64,000 nt of DNA from Boesenbergia rotunda (GCA_024364735.1 JAGFNQ010001613.1:62001-126000); one strand, 5' to 3'. Positions 12,401 to 27,400 are shown, counted from the stretch's first letter. The notes: a model not told the origin generated them from the letters alone. Program-made: numbers and translations.

Positions 12401-15400
12401 TGCAACATAGTACCTGATACTATTTTGTTGCAGTGGCACAAGCCAAAGTGGTGGCATAGGCATCTCTAGATCCTTTTTTCCGGAAGTTAGTGATAATGGT
12501 AGTTCCTTCTGTGAACTATATGTATTAATTACGCTTGAGCCATTATCCGATGGCAGTGATCTCAACAATTCTGGATGGCTGGATTTTAAATCAAGGGTCT
12601 TCTTTAGCATTTCTTCATTGCATCGTGCTATGTTAACCTGGAAATAACCCAAAACAGCCATTAGAATCATTTCTAAGTGTGCGCTAGGAAGCAGTACCTT
12701 GAACTTGCTAAAATTCTAATTTTATAGTGGAAAGAATATCAAGTTAATAAGATCACTTTTGAATCAAATTGGATAAAAAGCATTCTGAACTAAAATTATT
12801 GCCAAGTTAACAACCTAGAAAAGAAACTAATTTTAGAAACTATTTGGGTAGGTTGACTAATTTAATTTGTACAGATTTGATGAAATTTCATAATAATCTA
12901 TAACTATTTTTAAATTTGAATGTGTGAGAAAATTAGATAGCTGAAAATAGTTATTAATGGTTCAAGAATTATTCAAGATGAATTAAATATTTCCAAATAG
13001 TTTAAATTTTAAACAAGATTGACTAGCGATTGAGATTTAGTATTGACTTCACATTTGGATCTAGCCGATGATATGTTGTGAAATTAGGATAGATTAAAAT
13101 TCATACCGCATCTCCTTGCACGATCGAAATGTTTCATTCTGGGCAAAGGATGACACACAACACAAGGCGGCACAAAGTTAAACCATTGTGTCGCCCATTT
13201 CGGAATACTACTACCCATGTTGTATAGGACCTTGTGGTACTAGGCTTTGTCCTAGTCAGCTCGTAGGGAATCCAGAATCTTGAAGTGACCTTGGACTATG
13301 TTAGTCATGGGGAAGAGTGAGAGGAGATTGAGAGGCTATAAATATCTCAAATTAAAGAGAAGAGAGCAAAAAAATAATAACATTAGAGGCTTCGTGCATA
13401 GGCAAAAGTGGAATTCTCCGAATAGATAAGCTATGAAATCCAATGACTTCGTCATGATGGAGGACTTAGATAAGGCGTCAAGTGGAATTATAGAAGTTGT
13501 CAGCCAACCTACCAACGTCTAGATGTGGCAATCACGAGTGGTGATTGGTGAACGAGGCGGCAACAATGCGCGAGGCTTTGATAGGATTGTAGAAATTGCA
13601 ATTCCTATTTGTGAATCGTGGAGGTATAACACTTAACCCTAAATGACTATTATATTATAATACTATACTTTTATAATATAATATATGTTATATATAATAT
13701 AGATGTTATATTATATTATATTATGTATTTATATCTATATTTTCATAACAATTATTGTATATTATACATATTAATTATTTAAATAACATGAATTATTTAA
13801 TACAATAATTAATTTATATTTTAATAAATAAAGTATTAATTAGATAATTTTGATTATTAATTAATATTTAATAAACATTTTATTAGTGTGGATACAACAA
13901 CAACAACAATCAAGTTTATCCCACTAAGTAAGGTCAGTTATATAGATCATTCTATGCCATTGGACTCTATCTCTACTATATCATCATTTATATTTAAATA
14001 AATTTTATTTTGTTTTATTTTTACTAATCAAGTCTTTTTTGATTTTCATTTCCCTCGTTTGATATGAACATTGGTCATAATTTCACATTGACCAACGGGA
14101 CCATTTATTGGTCGTCTAAGTGCATGTTCGTATCATCTTAAACATGTCTCTGGAGTTTTCGCTCAATAAGTGCAACCCTAACTTTCTCTCTAATATTTTC
14201 ATTTCCTATCATGTCCATCCTTATATGTCCGCATATCCACCTTAACATCCTCATCTCTGCAACTCTCAGTTTCTGCTCATGTGCTCGCGTCATAACCCAA
14301 CATTCAACCTCATATAATATAGCAGGTCTAACCGTTGTTTTGTAAGTATTTAATATAAGACATCTTTATCAATTCCTCCATCATTTTACAAAAATGATCC
14401 TAAATACTTAAAACTCTCAGTTACAACAATTCATCATATCCTATCTTAACAATTGTTTCATTACGTCTAATATTGTTAAACTTAAATTTCATATATTATG
14501 TCTTTAGCCTAAAACATTTCACTTCTAGCATTTACCGCCAAGATTCGAATTTAGCATTTACACCATCACATGTCTCATCTATTAAAATACTATCATTCGC
14601 AAACAACATGCATCGCAGTACTGTAACTTAGATGTGTCCAATGAATTTATCCATGACTAGTATAAAAAGATAAGGACTTGGAGATGATTCTTAATGTAAC
14701 ACTATCTTTATGGGAAACACTTAGGTTAATGCGCCTGAAATCTTCACTCTTATCATTATATCCTTAATTAGTTAAATATATCTATGTTAATCCCTCTATC
14801 CTTTTGCAAAAATGATCTTAAATATTTAAAACTATCAGTTACAACAACTCGTCATCTCCTATCTTAACAATAATCTCATTACGTCTAATATTGTTAAACT
14901 TAAATTTCATATATTCTGTTTTTATTTAACTAAACTTAAAACCTTTCACTTCTAGTGTTTTCCACCAAAATTCGTATTTAACATTTACACCTTCACTAGT
15001 CTTATCTATCAAAATCATAGCATCCATAAACAACATGCATCTTGGTATTGTAACTTGGATGTGTCCAGTGAGTTCATAACTAGTGTAAATAGATAGGGAC
15101 TTAAAGTTGATCCTTGATGTAACCTTATCTTTATGGGAAACGTTTAGATTAATCGTGTTGAAGTCTTCACTTTTATCATTACATCCTCATACATATCCTT
15201 AACTAATTCAATATACGTTATGCCAATGTCTCTCTTTTTTAGCGTTCTCCATATAATTTCCCTTGAGAATCTATCATAAGTTTTTTCTAAGTTGACGAGC
15301 ACCATGTGCAAGTCTTGCTTCTGTCCTCGATACTTTTCAATTAGTTACCTGAGAAGATGTATAGCTCTTATTGTTGATCTCCCAGGCATAAATTCAAATT

Positions 15401-18400
15401 AATTTTCGATTATCATGGTCTACTTCCTTAAGCTTTTTTCTATTACTCTTTCCTAAAGTTTAATAATATGAGTCAATAGTTTACTATCCCTTTTGCACAA
15501 TTTTATTTGTCTCTTTTATTCATATATAAGGGAACTAGAGTACTTATCCTCCATTCATTATACATTTTTTTATTTTTCAATATCAGATTGAATAACTTTG
15601 CGAGTTATTCAATACCTTGTCTCCCAAGACACTTTCATACCTCTATCAAAATATCATCTGATCTCATTGCTTTTGCATTACATTTAAAGTTTTCTCTACT
15701 TTGAATTCTATGATAAAAATTTAAATTTTTATACTCATTTGACCTACTTAAATTACCTAAATTATGTTAATCATCTAAACCTTCATTAAAAAGTGATGAA
15801 AATACTTCTTCCGTCGCTTTGTTATTTCCTTATCATTTACTAGTACCTTATTGCTTGCATCTTTAATGCATCTTATTTGGATAAGATCTCTTATCTTCCT
15901 CTCTCTCGCTTTAGCTATTCTGTAAATGTCTCTTTCCTCCTCTTTTGTATCCAATTTTCGATATAAACATTCAAAAGTTTAATTCTTAGCTTCATCCACT
16001 GATTTTTTAGCTCTTTCTTACCTATTGTATATTTTTTAAAATTTATCTCATTCTTTTTAAATTTTTCTCGTTCTTAAAAATATATAATTCCTTATACTAT
16101 TCGTTTTTCCTTCACTTTCTCTAATACTTTCCCATCCTACAACTAAAATTCTTTACTTGACAATACACGTCCCTTTGACTTACCGAGTGCACTTGGCTAC
16201 TATTTTCTACTTTGATATCATCTTATCCCATGTCATATTCAAGTCGTCATATATTTCTCCTAATACTTATAATGTAACCAAGTCGTTAAATATGTTTTGT
16301 TTCTCATCCTTTAACTTCCACTATTAAATTTTAGGGGTCATGCATATTTTTCTCCTATTAATATTATACTTGAGGTATATATCCAACACTACTAACCTAG
16401 GTTGGACAATTAAATTTTCTTCAAGAATGACCTTGCAATTTTTACAAATCTCTCTATTATTCTTTCTAACCATAAAAAAGTCAATTTGTGATTTATTATT
16501 CCCACTTTTTAACGTGACCAAGAATTCTTTTTTCTTAAAAAATGAATTAGTTAGTAAAAAGTTATATACTAACGCAAAATTCAATATAGTTTTCCCTTCA
16601 TTTCTTGTTCCAACCCCATAACCCCTATGTACCCTAGTATATTCCTCATTTTTCACTCCTACATGCTCATTAGATCTATTAAAGTCATTTAGGTTGACGG
16701 AATATTTTGTAATACCTCATCTAGATCGTTCGAAAATTTAGATTTGATGTATTCATCTAATCCAATTTGAGGTGCATATATGTTAATTACATTAATAATT
16801 TCTCCTATCCCCTTTCTAATTACTACTACTTCGTCCTTTAGCAAACTATCGACAACAATACCTACTATCTTTCTTGTTTTACTCTTTCATGTGTATCATA
16901 ACTTAAAACTTAAATTCTCTATCATTTTTGCCTTCTCTCCTACTCATTTTATCTCTTATACACAAAATATTAATTCTTCTGCTAATAATCGTATCAACTA
17001 CCTTCATTGTTTTACCAGTGAGTGTCGTATCAACTACCTTCATTGTTTTACCAATGAGTGTTCTTATATTCCATGTCCCAAAATCTTATTAGCGTGGATA
17101 TTTTTATTATTTAATAATCTCACTTTTTCTTAATGGTGTATAGGTAGTCAAATGATACTAAAACAAGAATCCTATAATCCAACATAGAGACATGAATGTC
17201 AACTACAAAACTGATTTCACTAGAAGTCTTTATATTGTGATATCATGGGCAAAGTGGTAGTAGGATATCCAAATGTCTAAAAATGTCCAAAATTTTCTCG
17301 AGAAACCTATACACAAAAAAGTCAAATACAAACAACAATAATGCAAAGATTTGATAGATGAGCTTCTAGAGAATCCGTCCATGGTAATTTAAAGGTCATA
17401 GCGATGATATCGTAGATGACCTAGAATTTCTAGTTGCTCTTCATGCCTCTTGATCCAAATATAACTATAAGCAAAAAATTTGTAAGTTATGTCATAGCTA
17501 ATGCTAGAGGAAGTGACTTAACTGGTGTTAGGTGATACTAGTTCGATTACTATATTAGGAAGAAGTGAAAGTGTTAGTGTTCCCTCATCACGAGCTAACT
17601 TTGGTCATTTCTTACCTTCCACAAGACAAAGGCATGAGGTAGATAGGATAGCAAGTACACTAACATTAGTGATACATAGACAAAGGAGAAGAAGAAATTC
17701 ATTGATTAAAACATTGTAATCTCATAAATATTTCATAATAATGATATTGTCAACTTAAGAGAAGGGGTGGAAATAATTTTATATCCTCAGTTTTTTACAC
17801 CATAGCATAATCTCTGACAAGATTAACCTTGGTGAGGTAGACAGAGTCTTGCAACTGTTGTAAAGCATCTTTCATATGATCACCTTGCACAAGCAGGTCC
17901 TCAATAATATCATATGAAATCTGCAATAGATTATAGGAAACAAAATCCTATTAGGCAAATAGCTAGAAGATGCAAGCAGAGCAAAACTACAATACAACCT
18001 CACTTCTCTTTATATGAACAGATAACATTTTTGTCAGAGCTCTGATACTAGAAAGAGGACCACGAATCTGTAAAAATAATTAATATTAGGTAATAGACCA
18101 AACCAAGGTTATTTAAGCGACGTGGAACAAGACTGACTTGTTCAATCAGATGATTCATTCTGACATTATTTTGCCAAGATGACTGTTGAAGAAGCATTCC
18201 TTTCTGTTTATTGATAACAAGAATAAAACAAAGTAAATGACTGAACAAAGAAAGAATCCTGCCCAAAAAAAAGAGAGAGACTAATCCTTTAAGATAATAA
18301 CATTGAAAGATGTTACAGGTGTAAAAACATGCTCCCCAATGAAAAAAGGGAAATAAACAAACATAACTCTTTCAAACCTTAACTTGTATTTGGATTGGGT

Positions 18401-21400
18401 AGGACACTGGCTGCAAAGGACAAGTTATGTCTAGCATTAGTGCATCTGCAACCAATCAGCTGTCATGGTCACTTCATGGTTACAGAAAGCAGTAAGTGCG
18501 GTCCAAAGCTAAATCTCTCCTCAATGAAAACCAAGTCATGTAGATGCCTACGATGGCATGAAAATAGACCAACCAATAGATAGATCTTATAATAAACTGG
18601 TCCATTCTCAACAATTTCTGAAACCTTAGCTTTTCTGTATATCCATTAACAGAAAGGGAAAAGAAGTACACCAAGTACATCAAAGCATAACATATTGAAT
18701 TATCTTTAATGCTTAAACTAGAAAGCAATTAATGAAGGGGAAACTAAGCCCTACAATAAAAAAGTGAAATTCACTGAAATCAGTCTGACCAAAACTTCCA
18801 ATCAGTTAAAAACAAGAAAGCTACATGGACACAAGTCAACTTCAAAGTTTATTCCCTAGAAACCTTTGACTTGTATTTAACACGCTTGAGGGTTAGTTAT
18901 CATAGCTAGCTAATAATCTTCATTTCGCTTACTATAAATGACATTTCAAATAAGGTTCAAAATTTCGAGCCGTGCTGAAGTTTTGACTGGAACAATACTC
19001 TTTTGGTATTGTATCCATGTTTTGATGTCTGGTACCAGTAATGGATGGAGTTGAAGAAGGAAACAGATGAAGCATAGAAAGGAGTTTATCCCAAGCATGG
19101 CTTTAAATTTTGTACTAAACAGTTGAAACATATCATTCCGATAAAATATCGAAACTTGACCCTACATAATGTCTCCTTCCTCCTTAAACCTTCAATCTAT
19201 CACTGACACCATGCATCTAAGCGTCGACACGATATTAGAACAATATCTTTCCAATCAAAGACCGAAAGTACAGAACAATTTGAGATTTTGAACCTTGGTG
19301 TCGAGTGGCATCGAGTTTTGATGATTTACCAAATGATACATTTCGATCATTTTGTCCGACATGATACGAGATTTCAAAATTGATATTGATCTATATTAGA
19401 CCTTTCCTTTGAACCTGAAAGGTGCATAAACCTAAATATATAATAGTTGAGTTCAAAATTTAAAATCTCAGGTCGTGCTAGAGTTTCGATATCTAACTTG
19501 AACGATCCAGTTTCGATACCATAACATACCATGCCAACATAGTTTTGATAATTAATTAAATAATTAATAATAACATAATTAATTTTACTTAATATAAATT
19601 ATAATTTTTAATTAACTTTTTATTGTAATTAATTATTTACTTAATAAGTAATTAGATTGTTGATTCATGTTTAGTCTTTTGTTTACTTTTGTTGATTCAT
19701 TTGGTCAACTTAATTTTTAGAATTAAAAATGAACGTATCCATTTAGTTTAAATTTTTATCTTTAATTACTTGTAAACTCTATACTTCTTTTATTTTATAA
19801 TAATTTACACTTATAATCTATTCAACTTTGTAGAATACTTAAATGAGCAACAAGAAATGGGACATTTTATAATAATGTATTCAATTATTGTAGGTAGACA
19901 CTTGAATGAGCAACAAGAAATGAAACGCTTTTAGTATTCTATAGATTTGGATATTTTTTGTTTTCAAATTTTGTGAAATCGAAGCAATTTTCAGAATTTA
20001 AAGGTCCGGGAAGCTTTCATTTCTTACGATGTAATTTTGTTTGAAATATTTATGTAATTATGTGAACTTTATTTATCAGAATTTGATAAGAACTTTAAGC
20101 ATTAAATATCATTTTTTATATTTGGTACAATAAAACCTAGATAAAAAAATATTAGATGCCTTGACAAGGTAATCCGATGCATGAAACTTCTGCCAATGTG
20201 AGACCTCGAGAAATAGTCAGACCACATTAGATATATTATACACATCCTTATATTCCAAGAGGTTAAGAGGTTATTTCCGCGACTCGAACCCATTACATAT
20301 CTTAAAATAATTTAAAATTTTATCATAATTTAATTTTAATTTATTAGTTTGATATATGTAAGATAAAATAAAAAGATTTAAAAATTTTCAAATTCCAAAT
20401 TCCAAAACCAAAAACATTATATTTTAAGATTAAATTTACTTAATCTTATAATGATGAAATTAAAAAAAACAAATATATAAAACTCAATTTTCACTCAATT
20501 AAATTTGAAATCAAATTTAGTAATTTTTGTTAAAACTAAATTTAAATTAAAAAATAACGTTTTAAAAAAGTTTATGTTTATCACAATGAAATAAATTAAA
20601 ATTAGTGAAAAATAAATTTTAATTTAATTAAATAAATTTTTTATTTAATTAAAGTGACATGCCGAACTATAGTTATTTGTTAATGTTTGAACTAAAGTAA
20701 ACAAGGACAAGAAATTTGATATAATCTCATCAAACTATTGTTTTCTTATTGTTTGTTCACATAATCTCTCGATCTCTTCTCTCAACAAAATTAGGACATA
20801 AAAACATATTCATGGATGTTAAATATCAAATTTTATCTAATTTTACTTTTTTATATCTTAATTTTTAAAAAAATAAATGAAATTAATATTTTGAATTTTA
20901 TAGTTAGGGTTGTCGAGAAAAGTTGTGCTAAGCTTTATGTTATTCAAGTTTGTTTAATAAGATAATCAAGCCAAGTCGAGCTTAAAATGAATCTAATCGT
21001 TGTTGAAACAGTTGTTCAAACTTGGCTTGGTTTCTTTTTTTTCAAGCTTGAACTTGGTTCAGACTTGGCTTAAGATTGATTCGTTTAGATGTTACCGAAC
21101 TCTTAATTCAAACTTGTTTGGTTGTTTGAAACTTTATATTTTTAAGCTTGTATAGTTGGTCAGTGGGCTTGATTTTAAAAGCTTATTTGTTCATTTACCA
21201 TAATAAGAGCATTATTGATAAATATAGTTGCGAACAAGCTCTGACATATATGTGTTCAAACTTATTCATTTAGTTTAATAATGTTGCGCAAAACAGGGAC
21301 AACACCTCTCAACCTCTAATGCGAAAGAAGAGGAAAAGAGAAAGAGATCGAGCGAAGCAACGAGACAAAGACATACAAGAGAGAGAAAAAAACACAATGA

Positions 21401-24400
21401 AGAAGAAGAAAAAAAAAAGAGAAGAAGAGTTACCGTGGTTCAGCGACGTACCTACTCCACAAAAAGACCGAAGTTTTATTAGAATTCTTTCTACACAAGA
21501 GAATACACATTATTCACTTGATACTGCAATAGATTTATAATGATCCCTATAAATAATATCTAAACTGCAAACCTAGTAAAACCGTAACAAAATATTATTA
21601 GAAAAAACCTTAACAAAATTCTGTTAGAAAAAATCTTAATAGAATTTTATTAGAAAAAACTTTAATAAAATTCTATTAGGAAAAATCTTAACAGATTTTT
21701 CTTCATAACATTCCTTGTTGGCCTTTACTCATATATAAGTCACCCATCAACAATCTCCACCTTAGCGAATATTCACCCCTTCGAAGAACACGAGTATCTA
21801 AGCAAAACTCCACTTGGATCTCTAGGTCTGAGTGTTTTTCCTCTAGCATCTAGAGACATGAATCAAGTTTAAGCAATGCTTGAACTTTTCTGCAATCACT
21901 GCTTCGTCAATATGTCTGCAACATTTCTACAGTGTGAACTTTCTCAAATTAAATTTCTTCAGAAGCAATTAAATCTCTGATCTTGTAAAATCCCACATCA
22001 ATGTGCTTGATTCTCGCATGATACACTTGATTCTTCGCCAAATATATAACACTCTGACTATCACATAATAACCTGACTCCAACTTGTTGAACACCCAGTT
22101 CTATGACCAACCCGTAAGCCATAAAGGTTACTTCACTGCTTCAGCTGCTACCATGTACTCCGACTCCGTAGTAGACAACGCAACAATAGACTGTATCATA
22201 GACTTCCAACAAATAGGTCCACACGCCATAGTGAACATGTATCTTGTAGTAAACCTCCTGTTATCTAAATCTCCTACATAGTCTGCATCTACGTACCCAA
22301 CAACTGAAGGATCTTCTAGTTGTCTACTGAACATGATGTCATAATCAGTTGTATTCCTCAAATATCTGAAAATCCATTTCATTGAATCCCAATGCGGTTG
22401 ACCAAGATTTGAGAGAAACTTGCTCACCATACTAACTGTTTGTGCAAAATTTAACCTCGTGCAAACCATGGCATACATGAGACAACCACTGCACTAGCAT
22501 AAGGAACCCTTATTTCTTGGATCTCGTCATCCGTCTTTAGGCATTATGTACTGGATAACTTTAAGTGATGCGCCAAGGGTGTGCTCACTAACTTTGCATT
22601 CTTCATGCTGAACCTATTGAATACCTTCTCCACATAGCTATGTTGAGACAATCATAATCTCCCTACAACTCTGTCCCTATGAATTTCCATCCTAAGAATC
22701 TTCTTGCTCTCGTCCAAATCTTTCATGTGAAATTCCTTACTCAGCAGCCTCTTCAATTTGTTGACATCTTTCATTTTCTTCGCAACAATGAGAATGTCAT
22801 CCACATAGAAAATCAGTGATTCATCTTCAAGGCTCTTCACATATATAAAGCAATCATACTCACATCTCCTATATCAATTTTGGAGCATGTATGAATCAAA
22901 ATACCATTGCCTAGGAGATTGTCAATCCATAAAGCAATTTCTTCAACTCGCAAACCAATTGCTCTTATCCAGACTAACTAAATCCCTCAGGTTGCGACAT
23001 AAAAATCTACTTCTCCAAATTACCACGAAGAAACGTTGTCTTCACATCCATTTGCTCTAGCTACAAATCGTGATGTGCCACCAAAGCCAACACTGCTCTG
23101 ATTGATATATGTCTAACCACTGGAGAGAAAATCTCATCGTAGCCAACCCCCTTTCTCTGTGAGTATCCCTTTGCTACCAAACGAGCCTTGAACTTTACTT
23201 CTCCTTCCACTGATATTGCTTCCTTCTTCTTGAATACTCATTTGCATCCTATAACTCATTTTCCCTCGAGAAGTTCCACTAGATCTCATGTTTGGTTGTT
23301 ATGCAGCGATTCCATCTCCGCCATAACACCATCCCTATCTCAAAGCTATGTATCACCTCCTCAAAAGATGTAGGATCTCCACTACTAGTGATGAGTGCAT
23401 AAGACACCAAATCTTTGAATCCGTATTTAGTGTTGGCTTTACGACTCATCTTGTTCTGCCACCAGCTATAGTGTGATGCTCCGTGTGCTCTGAGTTAGAA
23501 TTATCGGAGTCATGAGTCTCTAGCTCCACCTGCACAATATCTCTCTCCTTATTGCTATGTGATGTTTCCTTTCATTCTTCTCGAGTACGTTGTAGCATGG
23601 TCTTCTCATCAAACAACACATCTCTGCTGATCACTACCTTATTTGCCTTAGGATCCCAAAGCTTGAAGCCTTTAATTCCTTTCTGATATCCTAGAAAAAT
23701 ACACTATTTTGACTTCGCATCTAGCTTTGATCTTTCTTCACTAGATATGTGCATATAGGTTGGACATCCAAAAACTCAAAAATAAAAGTGATCTACAGGA
23801 TTCCCTGTCCATACTTGCTTTGCCTTCTAATGTTTTCCTTGGTAATCTATTAATGAGATAACATGTCATGTTAACCGCTTCTGGCCAAAAATTCTTTGCT
23901 AGCTCTGCATTCAGCCTGAGACGTCTTGTCTTCTCAATGATTGTCCTATTCAACCTTTCCGCCACACCGTTCTGTTGAGGTATCCTGTAAACCAATAGAT
24001 GTCTCATTATCCCATGCTGCTTATAAAATTTCTGAAACTTTGAATCTGTGTACTCAATCCCATTGTTTGACCTAAGGCATTTGATCTTCCTTCCAGTCTA
24101 ATTCTCCGCTTCAGTTTTCCATAGTTTAAACTTTTCAAAAGTTTCCGACTTATGACGTATGAAGTATACTCAAACCTTTCATGAATAATCATCAGTAAAA
24201 CTCACAAAATATAAGTGTCTTACACGTGATGGTACACTGGCTGGTCCCCGAGATCTATATGTATATAATCCAGAATCTCCTCCGTCTTGTGTGTTGCTGT
24301 CTTGAATTGCACTTTGCTCTGTTTCCCAAGAACAAAATTTGCAAAATTTAAACTTGCACGTCCTGACGCCCTTCAACAAATCTCTCTTATGAAGTTCCAA

Positions 24401-27400
24401 CATCCCACATTCGCTCATATGCCCTAACTACATATGCCATAAGATAGTACTTTCTGATTCAGACTCCACCGAGGCGACTCCACCTACAACTGTAGTCCCT
24501 ATAAACTTGTAGATGTTATCTTTTGTCCTTTCATTATCGTCAGAGCTCCCTTGCTGACCTTTATCACCCCGCTCACTGATTTGTAATTGCAACTAATATC
24601 ATCTAGTGTGCCTAGTGAGATCAAATTCTTTCTTAAATCTAATGTGTCTGACATCACATAAAATTTTGATTACACCATCAAACATCTTGATTCTGATATT
24701 CCCTATGTTGATGACTCTACAAGACACATTGTTTCCCACCAACACTGAACCAAAATCCACTGCCCTATAGGTGTCAAACCACTCCTTATTTAGAGTCATG
24801 TGATATGAACATGCAGAGTCTAAGATCCATGCATCCATCAGTTGCTCCGAAGTCGACATAACTGACAATATATCTCCATCACCGCTCTCTGAATTTTCTT
24901 CTGCAACTATGTTTGTAGACTTTGTCGAACTACCTTTATTCTCTGCAACATGTTTCTTTTTCTTTGGACAATCTCTCTTTATTTGACCTTTGACTCCACA
25001 CTTATAGTACGTGATTACCTTCTTCCATCTCGACTTAAAACGGATCTTGTTGTGCTTCCTGATTCATACCGAGGAGGAAGAAAAAGAGGGAGAAGAAGAG
25101 TTACCGTGGTTCGGCAGCGTGCCTACTCCACAAAAAGGCCGAAGCTTTATTAGAATTCTCTCTATACAAGAGAATACACCTTATTCTCTTGATGCTGCAA
25201 TAGGTTTACAATGATCCCTATAAATAGTATCTAAACCCCAAACCCGGTAAAACGTAACAGAATATTATTAGAAAAAATTTTAACAAAATTTTATTAAAAA
25301 AACTTAACAAAATTCTGTTAGGAAAAATCTTAACAGATTTTTCTTTTATAGCATCTCTTGCATTACCTTTACTTATATATGAGTCACCCGTCAACAAATA
25401 AGTTGTTCAAGCTTATTTATTTAATTGACTTTACATATATTGAACGAACATAAACAAACTCTTATCAAGTCGAACATCAAATTTGCTCACAAAAGTTTGA
25501 ATCATTTATATTCCTATTTGTGGTCAGGTGAAAGTTGATTTTGGGTCAATAAAGCTTATCAAATAGATATGGTGATTAAGATCAAGTGGGCTCAAACGAA
25601 GAATTTATTTGATCTATTTAAAATTAAATCAATTTTATATATAAGATAGACTCGTTCCATCATATTTAATTAGCCTAGTTGTATTTTTATAAAGTTAGGA
25701 ATTATTTATTTATTTATTTGAATATATATCTTTTTTCTTCCTGCCTTTCCACTCTGCACGCTCACATCCCACTCATAGCCATCGACTACTCGCTGCTTGC
25801 AACCACTCTAGCCACCTACCACCCATGACTGCTAGCCTCCCAAATGCCTCATCGTTGCTGGCCACCTACAGCAGCGATCACACTCACTGTAATTACACTC
25901 TCTCTCTAGTAACTTCTTTCTGTTTTTCTTCTTTATTTTTTTCCCTCTCTTGCTTCAGTGGGGGAACAATAATTTTGCTCATACGACACAGCTCAACACT
26001 TCAAATGCTTGTTCAGTTGTAAGCATTAAATTATTTTGCTCAACTTTTAAGAATGTTTTGTTCAAAGATAAGAAATAGAAATAATCTTGAATTCTACAAT
26101 TATACATTTTTTATAGCAATTTAAAAATTATTCCAGTGACATGTACAAGTGATGTAACCATAAGAGATACATGTTATTTGAATCATCATAAAAGCTAGGT
26201 TTGGTGTCCATATAGCTATGGGAAACATTATTTGGTGTAGTATAAGCATAATGTAAGGAATGCAGGATTTGAATTGATAAGACTAAAACAAATAAATCTA
26301 GTGGTATGAGTTTGATGGGAAGATTTATATAAAATAATAGAAAAGGAATGAGGAAAGTTTTGAGAACTCTTGGTTTGACTAGCTATATTCTCTTCTATGA
26401 CTTTATATAACAAATCATGGTGCCAACTCCAAATTGTTGGCAGATTAATGTCTTTTGTAGTTTTGTTATTGTTGACGCAAACACTGCATAAAGAAAAAGA
26501 GTAGAGAAGAAGATACCTGATCCATCACATATGCTGTAGCTAAAGATCTAGAAATCATAATAGCTCTTGATCTTTTTTCAGTTGTGAATTGTTCGCAAGC
26601 TTTTGTTAGATCTTCTCCGAAAGTTTGAATTTCCAAGGGTTTCTTACTAGAATATGGTGTGTTGGGTAAAGCGTCATCATCAGATGCATAAAAGGGCACA
26701 TCCTTTTGATCGTTATCCAGATTATCACTTGTGGCTAAATCCATCTTCGGAAGCTCTGCAACCAGAAATCCTACTACAAATGGATGTTTCACCAAAGGCA
26801 TAACAAGAGCTCTACTCTCAGATATAACCTCTGCCTACAATCAACCACTATGAACCATAAGCAGATGATATAATAGAAAACTATTGCCAAAATATGTTGG
26901 ATGCCAGCTTAGCTAATATACTTGCTGTTTCAAGAGAGCAGCTTCTGCTGCCCGTAAACTAGCTGGTACAGTGAAGTTGCCAACTAATATCACACAGTCT
27001 GCACCTTCAGACATATCAGTTGTTGGAAAATTAGAAACACAACGTAGTTCTAACTGGTCCATTACATAATTACCAGCTGGCCTGACATACACCTGCTAAC
27101 ATATATGATGGCATGAATAGAAAGAAGCATCCACGAGATAGTAAAAGCAAAATATGCTAGGCAGTGGTGTCTTTTATCACATTGAAAGAATTTTAACTAG
27201 AACTAGTATGGAGATTCACCACAATATACTGTAGAAAAGTTCTTTTTTAAAAACCATAGAAACCATGAAACAAAGGTCCATTTACAGTTTAGGCATTCTA
27301 TTTAAACAGAATATTAAGTGAAGAAACAAAAGTATGTTTAATCAGTATAATCTTGTGTGTTGGTTGGCTTAAAATACTCAAGGTTTAATAAAAAGAAGCT

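Larger units (their letters stand above)
13891..17140 (-). mobile_element. RTE-type LINE, long degenerate copy
   Basis: This minus-strand element fills most of CSK intron 6. Its 3' end (left) has a CAACAACAACAA tail and the usual CCACTAAGTAAGGTC end. Near 14160-14250 the minus strand encodes an RMLRWICGHIR / NIREKV segment of the RT C-terminal domain. At 16324-16656 it encodes an endonuclease-domain segment (VHRGYGVGTRNEG, then QIDFFMVRK). Order and spacing fit one RTE element of about 3.2 kb with many stops. It contains an internal tandem duplication of about 423 bp and a 36-bp tandem duplication. Confidence 0.8.
21282..25396 (-). mobile_element. Copia-2: Tork/Tnt1-like Copia element, rearranged
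   Basis: This element lies in CSK intron 3 in gene orientation. It is bounded by TG at 21282 and CA at 25396, with the 5-bp duplication AATAA at 21277-21281 and 25397-25401. The left LTR is complete (471 bp); the right LTR keeps only about 325 bp. Between them minus-strand fragments follow in order: RNase H (22478-22128), RT with FYVDD (about 22840-22652), integrase (24420-23741), protease with ILDSACS (24868-24599) and a damaged zinc knuckle (about 25010). All are broken by stops. PBS, gag N-terminus and the LTR part next to them are missing. Confidence 0.85.

Noticed and set aside
17828..17920. Early stop of CSK after exon 6
   Set aside because: Reading through the donor gives a stop after ten codons, but AAG|GTTAAT is a usable donor and exon 7 follows in phase.
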